This document shows positions 12,117 through 22,413 of a stretch of 64,000 nt of DNA, one piece after another (within the stretch, counting starts at the first letter, position 1; each line of letters starts with the position of its first letter). Both the position numbers and the translations under genes were made by a program. Location of the stretch: NCBI GenBank assembly GCA_000349905.1, contig KB722752.1:327697-391696 (forward strand), read 5' to 3'. The notes under the pieces were generated by a model, which worked only from the letters and a program-made list of their open reading frames with translations, was not told where the DNA came from and ran no database searches. The DNA comes from Volvariella volvacea V23. Taxonomy: Eukaryota; Basidiomycota; Agaricomycetes; Agaricales; Pluteaceae.

Positions 12117-12344
12117 CAGTGCCAAAGCACAAGATTGGGATCCTGAAGGTATGATGGAGCTGCTAGGACTTTGATTAATATGTATCTATGCTGGCCTAAT
12201 GCTATATACCCGTGCACATTGCACAGTGACCACCTTGCCACTGTGCCACCTTTCGCCGTGACCTGGCGTGTGACGTGGCATCTGCGCCAGGTGCGGTGAG
12301 ACCTTGTTTGCGTTTCGCCACCAACACACCTGATATGCCCGGGT

Positions 12345-12594
12345 TGTTGAACAGCAGCCTTACAGGCGCTAGAGGCTATGGAGGTCACCTCACCTAGGAG
12401 TAGAGAGTAATGATACTTCGTGTATATCTAAGGATTGGGGGGCTGGTAGGTACATGCTGGAACTATTTGTACAGAGGAGTGACAAGTGCCGTCCACCATT
12501 TTGGAAATGATGGTATCCACATTGGAATCGATGTGGGTCACTTCGGTGATACTTAGGATCTATCTACCTGTATCCTATGACTATCTATCACGTG
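12345..12594 (+). mobile_element. Second copy of the same LTR, inverted, running into the assembly gap
   Basis: Begins TGTTGAACAGCAGCC and matches the reverse complement of 11084-11333 nearly base for base. Several of the differences I saw are CpG transitions. About 106 bp of the 356-bp unit is missing, presumably inside the gap. It could be a solo LTR or the edge of a longer element. Confidence 0.85.
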
Positions 12595-12694
12595 NNNNNN
12601 NNNNNNNNNNNNNNNNNNNNNNNNNNNNNNNNNNNNNNNNNNNNNNNNNNNNNNNNNNNNNNNNNNNNNNNNNNNNNNNNNNNNNNNNNNNNNN
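12595..12694. other. Assembly gap (100 N)
   Basis: Exactly 100 N, a conventional placeholder. It falls within an LTR that has a near-identical inverted copy 1.3 kb away, which explains the break. Confidence 0.99.
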
Positions 12695-12909
12695 CACATC
12701 AGGTGCACCAACACTAGATATGAGAGAACCCCGTTTTTGGAGCTGTGAGAATGCCAAGAATTGAATTAGCTAAACTCCTCTTCTTGGTCCAAGTTCACTT
12801 ATAATAACTTCGCACGTGGTATTATGTGCCCTTGTTATTTGCGGTGCAGGTATGTACACGATTCGGGGGTTATTCTAGTGGGGCCACTGCTTCACTACAT
12901 AAAATCACG

Positions 12910-14589
12910 TCACCCATCTGATACAGTTGCTTTACTGCAGCCTGTCCGAAAGTCATCCGCCAGGATTGTAACCCTATCCAATGGTCGCCCACAGTCAGCT
13001 CTATGTGCCAGAAATGCCGCTAGCGCACTAAGGTTAACTCTTTCAACGATACAGTTATGAAGCAATACTGTCTCGAGGCTAGGGAAAAAAGACGCTGCAA
13101 GCTCTTGACATGGAGTGCAGGTGGGCAGTGTAGAACCAGGATACGGCGAACGTTCAGAGTGTCGCTCGAATCGCCTTTCATTAGGAACTTGGGTGCAGCA
13201 ACTTGAACACGATGGTGTACCTTGTCTGAGCAGACCGTTGAGTAGCTTAGATACAGCCTGATCGGATGACCCTCTGAGCATCAGATGCCGTGCTGAGGAA
13301 AGCCTGACAAGAATAAAGGAGAACTGGAGGAACTCGTTAGAGAGCCCCACCCAGGTCAGCTCCAGAGTGCGAATTTACGCGATAGCGCTTTGGGGAAGCG
13401 CAGATACAAGATTGCAGTGGGGCTGAATTCCAGAATCGGACATCCAGCTAATGCGGGCCCCGATCTGTTCGCGTTCGCGGTTGTCAAAAATTCAAAATCG
13501 ATTATAAGGTCCTCGGACTAGTATGTCTAAGTGATCCGGTGGTTTCCCTCTGGAAGTGTTGTGACCCAAGATGGGGGAATTCTCTAGGACTTTGATCAAG
13601 GCGGTGGTGAGGCGCGATAAAGATGTTGGCTTGCTTTCGTTGACGGCGATGAAAAGTTCGCTCAAGCTTGGAAAATCGAGAACTTCCAACAGCCAACTGC
13701 AATGGTACTCAGACTCTCTAGTCAGGAAGAGGCTATGGAGGAGTGGCATGGGAGTGCCTGGTGCACCTGCTAGTATTGGTATCGCCGTATGGCCTACCAA
13801 TACCAAGAGTGCTTTCCGCAAAGTAAGCTTTCGAAGGCTCGTTAGAGAGGCGAGTAAGTCACGGAATTCCATGGGAGGTAGCGCTGTCACTAAGTCCTTA
13901 TCTATATCTCGAAGTACGAGTTACTGGAGATCCTGGGTGATAAGCATTGGATTGAAAGAGCCGTTCGTGAGGTGCAAGTACCGGATGGAGAAAGTAGGCT
14001 TCCAGTTGCGGTACATATTCGCGCAGCCGTGTACCATCAGCCTCTCTAGCCTTGATGTCGAGAGATCGAGTGAGCTGAAGCTTTGATCCCAATCTGCATG
14101 CGCGAAACCTTCAGGTTGGGTATAGTAAAACTCCCTAATACGATCGACGGCTCCCATCAAAACTGAGAGGGTGAGCTGTGCATCACCAGGTGGCTTTCCT
14201 GGATCGCAACGTATGAGTACGATAAGTGGGACATCGCGAGAGCGGTCCACGAACTCCGCGACCTATGTCGACGACATGGACGGAATATCAACTACGGACC
14301 ATAGTGAAGGATACTGGAGGGCGACAGTTTGCCAGTGGTGCGAAACATAGGTAAACTGGATCCAAGATGTGGAGGAACTCGATTTTCGGTGGCGCAGATC
14401 CAACATGATGCGCTCCAAGAGTTCGGCTGGAAGACGCATTATGGGAGCGAGCTCGTTTTGACGTCTACGAAGTTCAACGCTTGCATGCTGTTGAGCAGTC
14501 CCATCCTCTATCGGTGCTTGTCCGCTCTCCTGGTCTTGACTGGGCATTTTGTGTGAATTCGTGGGTGGCGTAGGAGCTGTAGACGACAT
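12910..14589 (-). pseudogene. Decayed family-A F-box gene
   Basis: Starts MSSTAPTPPTNSHK at 14589, then RRRQNELAPIMRLPAELLERIM and SWIQFTYVSHHWQTVAL, the family-A F-box. It has a TAG at 14263-14265, where relatives have Trp (MSSNW, MPSSW, MSSTW). A TAA follows after QDLQ, and another stop after YNRF near 13492. The C-terminal part retains a Cys-rich segment ending CTPCQELAASFF, then LAHRADCGRPLDRV, the family-A tail. Full-length relatives are about 560 residues and this remnant covers about the same length, so decay is by point changes. It is divergent from the family-C gene at 14930, with 340 bp between starts. Confidence 0.85.
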
Positions 14590-14636
14590 CCTGAGGACAA
14601 TCGCCGATTCGCCCGGCGGCGTGGGATCGGTCGAGC

Positions 14637-14642
14637 CACGTG
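14637..14642. promoter_or_regulatory. CACGTG palindrome (E-box) upstream of family-A gene
   Basis: Lies 48 bp upstream of the start at 14589, in the context CCACGTGG. One of six such sites at similar positions before F-box genes in this window. Confidence 0.45.
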
Positions 14643-14929
14643 GCGCCGGCAGATGTCTGCGCTGAGCAACAGTTTTGCAAGTTGAAATTGAAAAGCCACA
14701 CTATTATTACCAGAGGTGAATGCTTTTGTGACTTCAAAGGAGAATTTAAATGCGTTCGTCACAATACTGAGGGCTGTGGTTGCTTCTAGGCTGCAGTTCT
14801 GATTAATCCACCACTGTATCCGCGTTGCCGGATCATTTTGTGCCTTTCAGGGGTACTGCATGACTTTTCCACCAGGTGAAATCCAGATAGCTCATTGTCT
14901 CTTAACGGCGTACCACTACAAACTCGAAC

Positions 14930-16366
14930 ATGGTGAGTTCTTTTCCTTTCTCAAAGACAAACTTGCTTGACCTCTCCACAATATTTAGGACCCATCTACC
15001 CCATCTCAGCAACAAATCGCCCTTCCAAATGAGCTTTGGACAGAGATCTTCCTCTTCTCGTGGGCTATTCAAAGCCAGGTCAATTTTTGGGCATGCTGCC
15101 GAGTTGAAGTCGCGCTAAGCCATGTTTGTCGAACGTGGAGGCACATCACTTTGCAGAATCCGATCCTTTGGACGACACTCGTGATCTCCGAATCCAGCCC
15201 CCTCTACTCCCAGTCAAACATTCAACTCTACTTCGACAGGTCGAGGAACTTGCCTCTCGATATGAGGTTTGATGACATAGAAAGGTGGTCAGAGTGAGCC
15301 ATTAATGGAGCTAGCAAAAACACAAGCGGCTCGATGGCATTCGCTCTCCGTTTCGACCTCAAACCGACAGAGCTTGTTGGAGTTCCATTGTGCATTGGAA
15401 CAGGTCTACGTTCCGATCTTACATCGGTTCAACGAATTCCTTCGCGAATTTCCTCCGGAATACTCCAACAGCACTGTTTTCGAACCTGGTGCGCCGGAAC
15501 TGAGGGAGGTGCGATTACATGGGCTCAGCTTGGATCGATGTATGCCACCCCTTGGCGCGGTGAAGAAGCTGACATTGTTTGGTGGCGATGAATTTGATAC
15601 TAGGCTGGAGGGCTCTGATGCCGAGTATTATTGGGAGCAATCTTTGAAGGAGATGAAGAATGTGGGGGAAATATACCTATATAACAGGGCGATCGAGATT
15701 GAATGGCACGAAGAATGGACAGTTTATAAGGAGATCCAGGTTCCAAGCCTTCGTAAGCTGGCTATTATCGAACGAAATTACGGAGACGACTACGATCCTC
15801 TATGCGTCTTCCAGGCTATGCGAAATTCAAACCTGGTAGAATTGCACCTGGTGGGCTGGCTGTATCTTGCGCCTTTCTTTAGGTTCATCACCACTCAAAC
15901 CAATCAGCCGCGACTTTCGTCCGTTCAATTGCTAGACATGCGCATAATGGAGATGAAAGACCTCGAACAAGAACAATTACTTGGGTTTATGCATCAAACG
16001 CCGGGAGTCAAGCATCTCATCACGAATCGGATATACCTCGAAGCTTTCCTAGCTTCAGTCACGTCAGCAGAAGGTGATTTGATAGCAAAAAACGTATGGA
16101 CTGATTTGGTGACCTTGACGTTTGACGGTACGGAAGAGAAGACCGTAATGGAGGAAGTGATACCTCTGTCTGAGAGGTTGGTACCAGAGGTGCTACGTGA
16201 ATTTGTGGAGAAACGGTTTGAATACGGGCACCCGCTGAAGATTGTCCGGTTGACTAGGGATTTCATAGAGGGGACTGACGTTGCTTGGCTGGAGGACAAA
16301 GTTGATGTCGTGGCTTATGACAACGCAGAACTTATTCGATTTGAAGAACTGATTATATCGTGTTGA
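14930..16366 (+). pseudogene. Family-C F-box-like gene with one frameshift
   Basis: Exon 1 is the ATG alone (14930-14932), followed by a 56-bp intron with GTGAGT and a TTTAG acceptor. Exon 2 starts at 14989 with DPSTPSQQQIALPNELWTEIF. The F-box continues SHVCRTWRHITL and PILWTTLV. The frame ends at TGA 15295-15297; the rest of the protein is one base out and open from 15305 to 16366 (353 codons). That part aligns over its whole length with the intact copy at 46236-47678, for example LGAVKKLTLFGG against LGAVKKLTLYGG, and VFQAM...LVELHLVGW against NLAELHLVGW. A single inserted base near 15295 would account for it. It may be a recent pseudogene or a sequencing error. Confidence 0.8.
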
Positions 16367-16527
16367 TGGCTTCTTCGGGTTTCTTCTCATATGTGGATCT
16401 AATAGCTGATCCGAGATGTTAGTTTCGTTATAGATAAGAGTTGGTATGCTACCTTACTGGCATTGGCACTTTCAGGTATCATCATCGCAATACGGCAATC
16501 TCGAATCCGGATCTAGAGCTCTTCCAT

Positions 16528-16533
16528 CACGTG
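16528..16533. promoter_or_regulatory. CACGTG palindrome upstream of family-B gene
   Basis: Lies about 80 bp upstream of the exon-1 ATG at 16612. The equivalent gene in the other arm has the same hexamer 83 bp upstream of its start (46030-46035), so the site appears to have been duplicated with the gene. Confidence 0.5.
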
Positions 16534-16611
16534 CGTCCGAGTCAGGCTAACACAGCTGCACGCACACCTGTCCCCCCTTCAAGGTAGGTCGCCGCCATCA
16601 ACCAGCTCGCG

Positions 16612-17310
16612 ATGGGCGAGATAGGTATATAAGTCCTGATTCCTTGGTTCTATGGACTAATCGATCCTTGCAGTAACCCCTGCAGAGCAACAATTCTGGA
16701 GCAAAATCTTCGTCCCTTCGTAGCCACAACAGTAGCAGCTCGAGTTCAAATAGTGGCTCGTTATTGCCTCTGGCGACGACAACTCCCCTGATTCACTCTC
16801 TCGCGGAAGAAATATTAGGAAGCATATTTCTCCATGCGACCAACCACTCAGCAATAAGCATCGACGATAGTTAAGTCCATTGCGAACTCATGAACCTATC
16901 TCATGTCTGTCGAAAATGACGGTACATTACTTCCAGCGGTATGCCACTTGCATGGTCAACAATCCAACTCTTCGAACCCCAAGGAATGGCGACTGCATAC
17001 TTATTAGAATTGTGGCACACCCGAACAGGAACAATTTGTCCACTCGACCTGCTATTTTTTTTTTACCTACATATCTATTTCACCCTCAGATCCTCAATTA
17101 ATAACGAAGATATTCGACCTCCTTGTCTCTCATGTCGATCGATGGAGAAGAATTTCCTTCGCCCCAGGACCTTACTCCTTTGGTCATCCTCTCCTGCGAT
17201 TCCGGCCTCCACAAAACCTCGAGGCAGTTCTGGACCTGAGCCTCTTAGATTGGGACGAGCATTAGTTGGTAATTCAGAAGCATTTGCGAGTTGTATTTTC
17301 TGTCCATGAA
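16612..17310 (+). pseudogene. Decayed family-B F-box gene
   Basis: Exon 1 is the 13-nt ATGGGCGAGATAG at 16612-16624, followed by GTATAT. Exon 2 starts with TAACCCCTGCAGAGC near 16674 and reads VTPAEQQFWSKIF, then a TAG. Recognisable F-box pieces follow in shifting frames: LAEEILGSIFLHAT, NLSHVCRK with a stop in place of W, and MPLAWSTIQLFEPQGMATAYLLELWHTRTGTICPLDL-like sequence. The homology ends near 17310 and the C-terminal two thirds are absent. By position it is the partner of the intact gene at 44399-45947. Confidence 0.8.
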
Positions 17311-17380
17311 CTGCTGTTGACAATTCTACTGAGGGTTGCCCCTGTCACGCGCAATCAATACAGTTGCAGCGCAGCATCTA

Positions 17381-18025
17381 ATGGATGGTCTAGGTACACA
17401 GTCCCCAACGCCCTTATTATTGCGGACTAGGTATTTTTCCCAGTAACTCTAGCAGAGCAGCAATTTTAGGGCAAGATTTTGGGTACAAAAGGTCTAGAAT
17501 TGAGCTCCCCCAAAGGCAATCGCTTTACCACCGGTCCATGCGCCCCCAGAAGAATTGCTATCGAACATCTTTCACTATACGATAGGCGATTCGCTCTTGG
17601 GAATACATGACATTAGGGTCTCCTTCAAACTCGCGTGTCCCTCTCACGTCTGTCGAAGATGGTACACGATTGCAAGCTGTATGTCCTTGCCTTGGTCAAT
17701 GATCCAGGTTTCCGAATCACAAGGAATAGCAAGCGCACGTTTAATGGAACTATGACTCCTTCGGTCTGGACTGATTTAACCACTCGATCTACCATTTTAT
17801 GGCGAGTCCTCCTGGTCTCCTTCAACCCCAGATTCTCAACTAAACACTGAAATATTTGACCTCTTTATTAACCCTCTTCGGGAGATAATACAATCACGAT
17901 TCCAATACAGATCGCCGCAGTCTGCCAACGTAGGTGTTCTAAGATTGCATTCCCATGAATACGATATCTCCGTACTGCGGTCTTTGGACACGGAAGGAAG
18001 GGATGTAGAGTGGGTCATATATTAG
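17381..18025 (+). pseudogene. Decayed family-B F-box gene with internal deletion
   Basis: Exon 1 is ATGGATGGTCTAG at 17381-17393, then GTACAC. Exon 2 begins TAACTCTAGCAG and reads VTLAEQQF, then TAG (17467-17469) where the family has Trp. The F-box follows as EELLSNIFHYTIG and CPSHVCRRWYTIAS, then SARLMEL. It then jumps to the extreme C-terminus (IIQSRFQYRSPQSANVGV ... GRDVEWVIY), so roughly 250 residues have been deleted. Its positional partner in the other arm is 42529-44092. Confidence 0.8.
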
Positions 18026-18264
18026 GGTAGTAATCTGAAGAAGACATGTCATGCATAGTGTATAACATACAAATGAGCTCAAGATTTCTGAATTGTTTGA
18101 CATGACCTATAAGCTATATGCAGCAGGATTTGGTCTCATTTTGCTTTCGTGCCTCACATTTCCATTCACTGAATTGAATTTCCTGTATCTCCTCGACAAA
18201 GGTGTAAGGACAAAAGTGCCTAGAAGATAGATACTATTCGTAGCAAGCTCTGATTAATTAACAG

Positions 18265-19965
18265 TCAATACCCTTTAAACTCAATTACACTCCCTAATCC
18301 ATCCAATTCCTTTTGCCCAGCCTCTCCCTCCAGGGTACCATACTCATCACACTCTATCAATAAACGACCCAATGGCCGACCAGAGTCGGCCCTATGAGCT
18401 AAAAACCGAGTTAGTGCCTCTTGATCAATTCTCTCGAATTTTTTAACACGAAGTATGAGAGAAGTAACGTTCGGGAAGGAGTGAGCCGCATGTTCTTGGC
18501 AGACCTCACAAGCTGGTAGAGGCGATGGTGGTGTGAAATGGCGAGGGAAATACTTCGTGGTAGAACCCTGGACACAATTGTTCGGACAGCGCGTGGGGGT
18601 AAGATGCTGGAGGGCAGCGGAGCACCACTGAGGTATCCCGTAAACAGAGAACTTTAAGGTCTCGAAAACGGAAAACCTTGCCAGCTCCGTGATAAGAGAG
18701 AGGAGAGCATCCTGGGAGGTGTGCTTCCAATGCACCCGAAGAGTTGGGATAGGTAGCAGTTGTGGGTCGCGGGGGAGTGTCGCAATCAAGTTACAGAGGG
18801 ACTGTATACCAGACTCGGAGGCCCAACTGATGTTCATTTCTCGACGTGTGCCTTCGATAGAGTCGAGAACGCGTAATGCATTGGAGGCACCATCCACATA
18901 GACCTGCAAACAACGATCTGGAGCGGGAATACCCATAATAATCTGGTTTAAAACCATAGTACGTCCCCAGACGTCAGCTAAGACTCCTGTCAGCAATTGC
19001 AGTGTTGTCGGCAAGCCTTTATTAATGGAAATGAATAATTTTTCAAGATTTGGAAAGGATAAGTGAGAGAGTAATCGAGCGCATTCTTGCTCGAGTCCGT
19101 CAAACAAGTCAAGGCGACGAAGATGTGGTAGCCAAATAGTGGGTTGCGTTGCGAGCACGGGCATCGACCCTGCACTCTCGATCTTTAATCTTGTAAGAAC
19201 GCCGAATAGATTCAAAACTCGGAGGTTGGATAATGAAGCTAGCAGCCTATAGAAGTCCGAGAGAGATGGCATGGTGTCTCTATCTAGATTCATCAACGCG
19301 AGCTCGATTAGATGTGAGGAAAATAAGCAGGCGTTGAAGCACCCTTGCTTCAGGTTTAAGTATCGCAACTTGAATGTTGAGTTCCAGTCACGATAAAGAT
19401 CTCTACAGTACCACATTTCCAAACTCTTGAGAGCTGGAGACTGCGAGAAATCGAGTGAATGCAAAAGGATGTCCCAGCCTGGATGAATACTCTTCTTGAC
19501 TGGGGCGCAATAGAATTCACTAATGCGATCCGATGATCCAGTAAGGAGTGGGGTAACCTTGTGCAGACCAGCAGGAGGAGCAACACTACAGTCCACCCGG
19601 ATGGTGAGAGGAGCATCGCCTGATCGTCGAATAAACTCGCAAGCGTAAGCTGATGACATATTAGAGAGATCGATCTTCGTCCAGACCAGTGGACTTCCGA
19701 GGGAGAGAACTCTCCAATGGTGTGAGACTTGAGTAAACTGTATCCAGCTCTTTGGAGGGCAGGGCGTAGATGGAACGACGTTGAGCATGATGAGTTGGAA
19801 AACATCCGTCGGGAGCTGTGAGATGGGAGCGAGCTCATTTCGGCGTCTGCGAAGCCGGGAGAGTTGGTTTTCCAAGACGAGGATTTCCTGGTCAAGTTGG
19901 GTACGCTCTGCGTCCGGGTCATCGGGTTTTGTATCTCTGCTGGGGGGTGATGATGTCGACGACAT
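18265..19965 (-). CDS. F-box protein, family A, intact
   Basis: 566 residues from an ATG in good context, MSSTSSPPSRDTK. Residues about 18-42 form a charged heptad-like coiled coil ending RLRRRRNELAP. The F-box spans about 45-100: ISQLPTDVFQLIMLNVVP, then WIQFTQVSHHWRVLSL and SPLVWTKIDLSNMS. The middle contains irregular leucine-rich units. The C-terminal domain carries C460-x3-C464-x21-C486-x2-C489 (CPNNC ... CEVCQ), a putative metal-binding motif shared by the family, followed by LTRFLAHRADSGRPLGRL. By F-box biology it should act as an SCF substrate receptor; the substrate is unknown. No introns are apparent. Confidence 0.85.
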   Translation of the reverse strand: MSSTSSPPSRDTKPDDPDAERTQLDQEILVLENQLSRLRRRRNELAPISQLPTDVFQLIMLNVVPSTPCPPKSWIQFTQVSHHWRVLSLGSPLVWTKIDLSNMSSAYACEFIRRSGDAPLTIRVDCSVAPPAGLHKVTPLLTGSSDRISEFYCAPVKKSIHPGWDILLHSLDFSQSPALKSLEMWYCRDLYRDWNSTFKLRYLNLKQGCFNACLFSSHLIELALMNLDRDTMPSLSDFYRLLASLSNLRVLNLFGVLTRLKIESAGSMPVLATQPTIWLPHLRRLDLFDGLEQECARLLSHLSFPNLEKLFISINKGLPTTLQLLTGVLADVWGRTMVLNQIIMGIPAPDRCLQVYVDGASNALRVLDSIEGTRREMNISWASESGIQSLCNLIATLPRDPQLLPIPTLRVHWKHTSQDALLSLITELARFSVFETLKFSVYGIPQWCSAALQHLTPTRCPNNCVQGSTTKYFPRHFTPPSPLPACEVCQEHAAHSFPNVTSLILRVKKFERIDQEALTRFLAHRADSGRPLGRLLIECDEYGTLEGEAGQKELDGLGSVIEFKGY

Positions 19966-20322
19966 GAACGCTCACGACATGAACGCTCGCGAAAGGTTGA
20001 GCAGCGGCAAATAACTACAAATAATCCCCGTAGTGCACACTTGCTGTGTCAGTCCAAAGTCGGTTCAGTTGAAAGGAATAAGTACATTCCGGGTGCATGA
20101 CGGACGCACCTAAGGATGACGAACTATAAGCTACTTCAAATAGAATGTCCCTCAACGATAATTTAAAGAAATGTCCAATTATTTTCTTACGTGCATCAAT
20201 ATTTCTTCCCCGTGATATTGAGTTTACATATATTAGCTATATTTGCCTCAAAAGGCTTTAAACAGTTGCTTCTTCATTATTGGCAATGATACAAAGGAAC
20301 GCCTAAAGATACACGAGAAACG

Positions 20323-21950
20323 TTAAACACCGATAGTAATCGCACTTTGACGCTTAGTGCATTCTTCATTGCATTCTACCACCAAACGGTCCAATGGCCG
20401 TCCTGAGTAGGCTCTATGTGCTAGAAAATCTACCGATGTCTTTCTGTCGATGGCCTCGAACGTCTGAACGCGTAGTGTCAGGGAAACAATACTCGGGAAC
20501 CTGCTTGCCGCATATTCTTGGCAGGAAGTGCAAGCCGTAAAGGAGATGTTGAAGACAAATGACGCGAAAAATGGTTAACCGCGGAGTTTTGGACGCATTG
20601 ATTTGGACAGTCAATTGGAGTTGCTTAAGCGGAGCACCATTGGGTCATGCTGTATACGGAGATTCTCAAGGATTAGATGACAGGGGATCTCAACAGCACT
20701 TTGACGAAGGAGAGCAAATCCTCCTCTGATGGATAATCCCAGTATACCCGTAGAATTGGTAGGGGTATCCCCTGCTGATCTTGGAGTGTCGCGAGTACGT
20801 TATAGAATGGTTGAATGCCAGAACTAGAAATCCAGCTGATATTAGTTTCTCTACGGCAGCCTACCAACGAATTAAGGACTCGCACTGCATTATATGTTCT
20901 ATCCACATTGAACGATAGCCAGAGATCTGAAAATTTGGTCTTTCCAGAGTCGTGATGGAATATCAGGGTATTTTTCCATATCTTGGGCAAAACACCAGTG
21001 AGTAATGGTAACGCCGTTGGCGTAGCTTTGCTGATACACATGAACAACTCCCTGACATTCGGAATGGCCACATTGAAGAGGAACCGAGTGCACTCTTTTT
21101 CGGTTTCTTCAAGCAACAGCAAGTGATGAAGGAGAGGAAGGGATATTGTAGTTTGTGTTGCCAGAATTGGGAAACCTGTTGTGTAGTTGGCCTCTGATTC
21201 CGTCTTCAGTCTTGACAGAGCCCTTCCCAGAAATCAGAACACGAAGGTTTGTTAACGAGGCTAGGATGCTATAAAACTCCGTTACTAACGGCATGCTCTC
21301 TTCATCCAGGTCCTTCAGCGTGAGTTCGACAAGGAATGGGGAAAACAGGTGCTCATTAAAGCAGCCAAATCTAAGGATCAAGTATCGCAGTCGAAATATC
21401 GGTTTCCAGTCTCGATAAAGCTTTTTTCATCTCCAGATGCTCGAAGCACCACGACTTTGAGAAATCAAATGACTGTAGGAGTCCAACGCATACGGATGCG
21501 ATTCCTGACTGGAACACAATGGAATCCACTGATGCGACCTACGACCCCATTCAGCATCGAAGCTATAGTCACAACATCTGCATGAAGAAGTTCGATGCTG
21601 CATTCTACCCGTATGATGAGAGGAGCTCCGCATGAGCGTCGAATGAATTCTCCAATCCAATTCGACGACATGACCGAGAGATCGATTGTCCTCCAGAGGA
21701 GCGGATATTCGAGAGCGAGAGCTCGCCAGTGGCATGAGACATGCGTGAACTGTATCCAGCTTCCGGGAGGACAATGCTCAGATGGAACGAGGTCGAGCAT
21801 GACAAGCTGGAGAACATCGGCTGGAAGTTGCATGACGGGAGCAAGCTGATTTTGCTGTTGGATTGTCAGATAGTCGGGCTGAGCTTTGGTACCCACTCCT
21901 AGTTCTTGAGCGAGTTCGGCGTCATCGATAGAGGATGATGTGGATGACAT
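20323..21950 (-). pseudogene. Decayed family-A F-box gene
   Basis: Starts MSSTSSSIDDAELAQ at 21950. The F-box is MQLPADVLQLVMLDLVP with WIQFTHVSCHWRALAL. The frame breaks near 21465, resumes at 21381 (LRYLILRFGCFNEHLFSPF), breaks again near 21115, and resumes (ETEKECTRFLFNVAIPN ...) to a stop at 20673. The cysteine region CPNQCVQNS and the matching ACTSCQEYAAS lie in different frames. The tail LAHRAYSGRPLDRL ends at a stop at 20323-20325. With at least four shifts it is non-functional. Closest in window to the intact gene at 22414-24102 (shared FGCFN, SWISSSGIQPF). Confidence 0.85.
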
Positions 21951-22413
21951 GAATACTATGGCAAGAACATAAGCTGTCCTGGTGGACTCGGTCGGCAAAC
22001 ATACACAAATAAATACGGACCGAATACGGACCGTGCAGCATGGCATATCCTCCCGTCGCCCCCAGTGGCAGTCTAGCATTCATGACCTTTCAAACGAACG
22101 CCAAGGCAGCGGTCAAATACGTTAGTCTAGCTCACGTTCCTCCTGCAGGAACTTATTACTCTGCAGCACCTTTATGCCCAGCATTTTGAATTCGAGGCGT
22201 GCAGTAGGCGGATGGTGTAGGTGAAGTACTCGCACATCGGGGTTGCGTTTGAGTGCTTTTAGAGGTCTGCAGATAAGACACTCCCTGCTTCGAGGCCACA
22301 CAATATAAAAACGTGGAGTTTGCAGCTATACGCATAGTTACCTTGGTATATGGCACGAAAAACCCAAAAGTACAGGAAAATGTAAGTGTATCAAATATCA
22401 ATCCACTGATGCA

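Larger units (their letters stand above)
9141..12716 (+). mobile_element. hAT DNA transposon, decayed, with nested LTR insertions
   Basis: The left end at 9141-9151 reads TAGTGTTGGTG and the right end at 12706-12716 is its exact reverse complement. They are flanked by identical 8-bp direct repeats GATATGAG at 9133-9140 and 12717-12724. An 8-bp target duplication and TAGTG-type ends are diagnostic of hAT elements. The interior encodes a BED zinc finger, a DUF659-like block and the C-terminal hAT dimerisation block in order. Two copies of one LTR have inserted into it (10978-11333 and from 12345), and the 100-N gap at 12595-12694 lies inside it. Confidence 0.9.
14930..21950. repeat. Left arm of inverted segmental duplication (C-B-B-A-A)
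   Basis: Gene order and strand here are C(+), B(+), B(+), A(-), A(-). The segment 38613-47678, read on the opposite strand, gives exactly the same order and orientation. Intergenic spacings are comparable. The arms are now divergent at sequence level and are recognised through their proteins and exon-1 structures. Confidence 0.7.

Noticed and set aside
12315..12338. Alternative right end of the hAT element (TCGCCACCAACAC followed by TGATATG)
   Set aside because: The end at 12706-12716 gives perfect terminal repeats and an exact 8-bp target duplication; this one has mismatches and only a 7-bp repeat.
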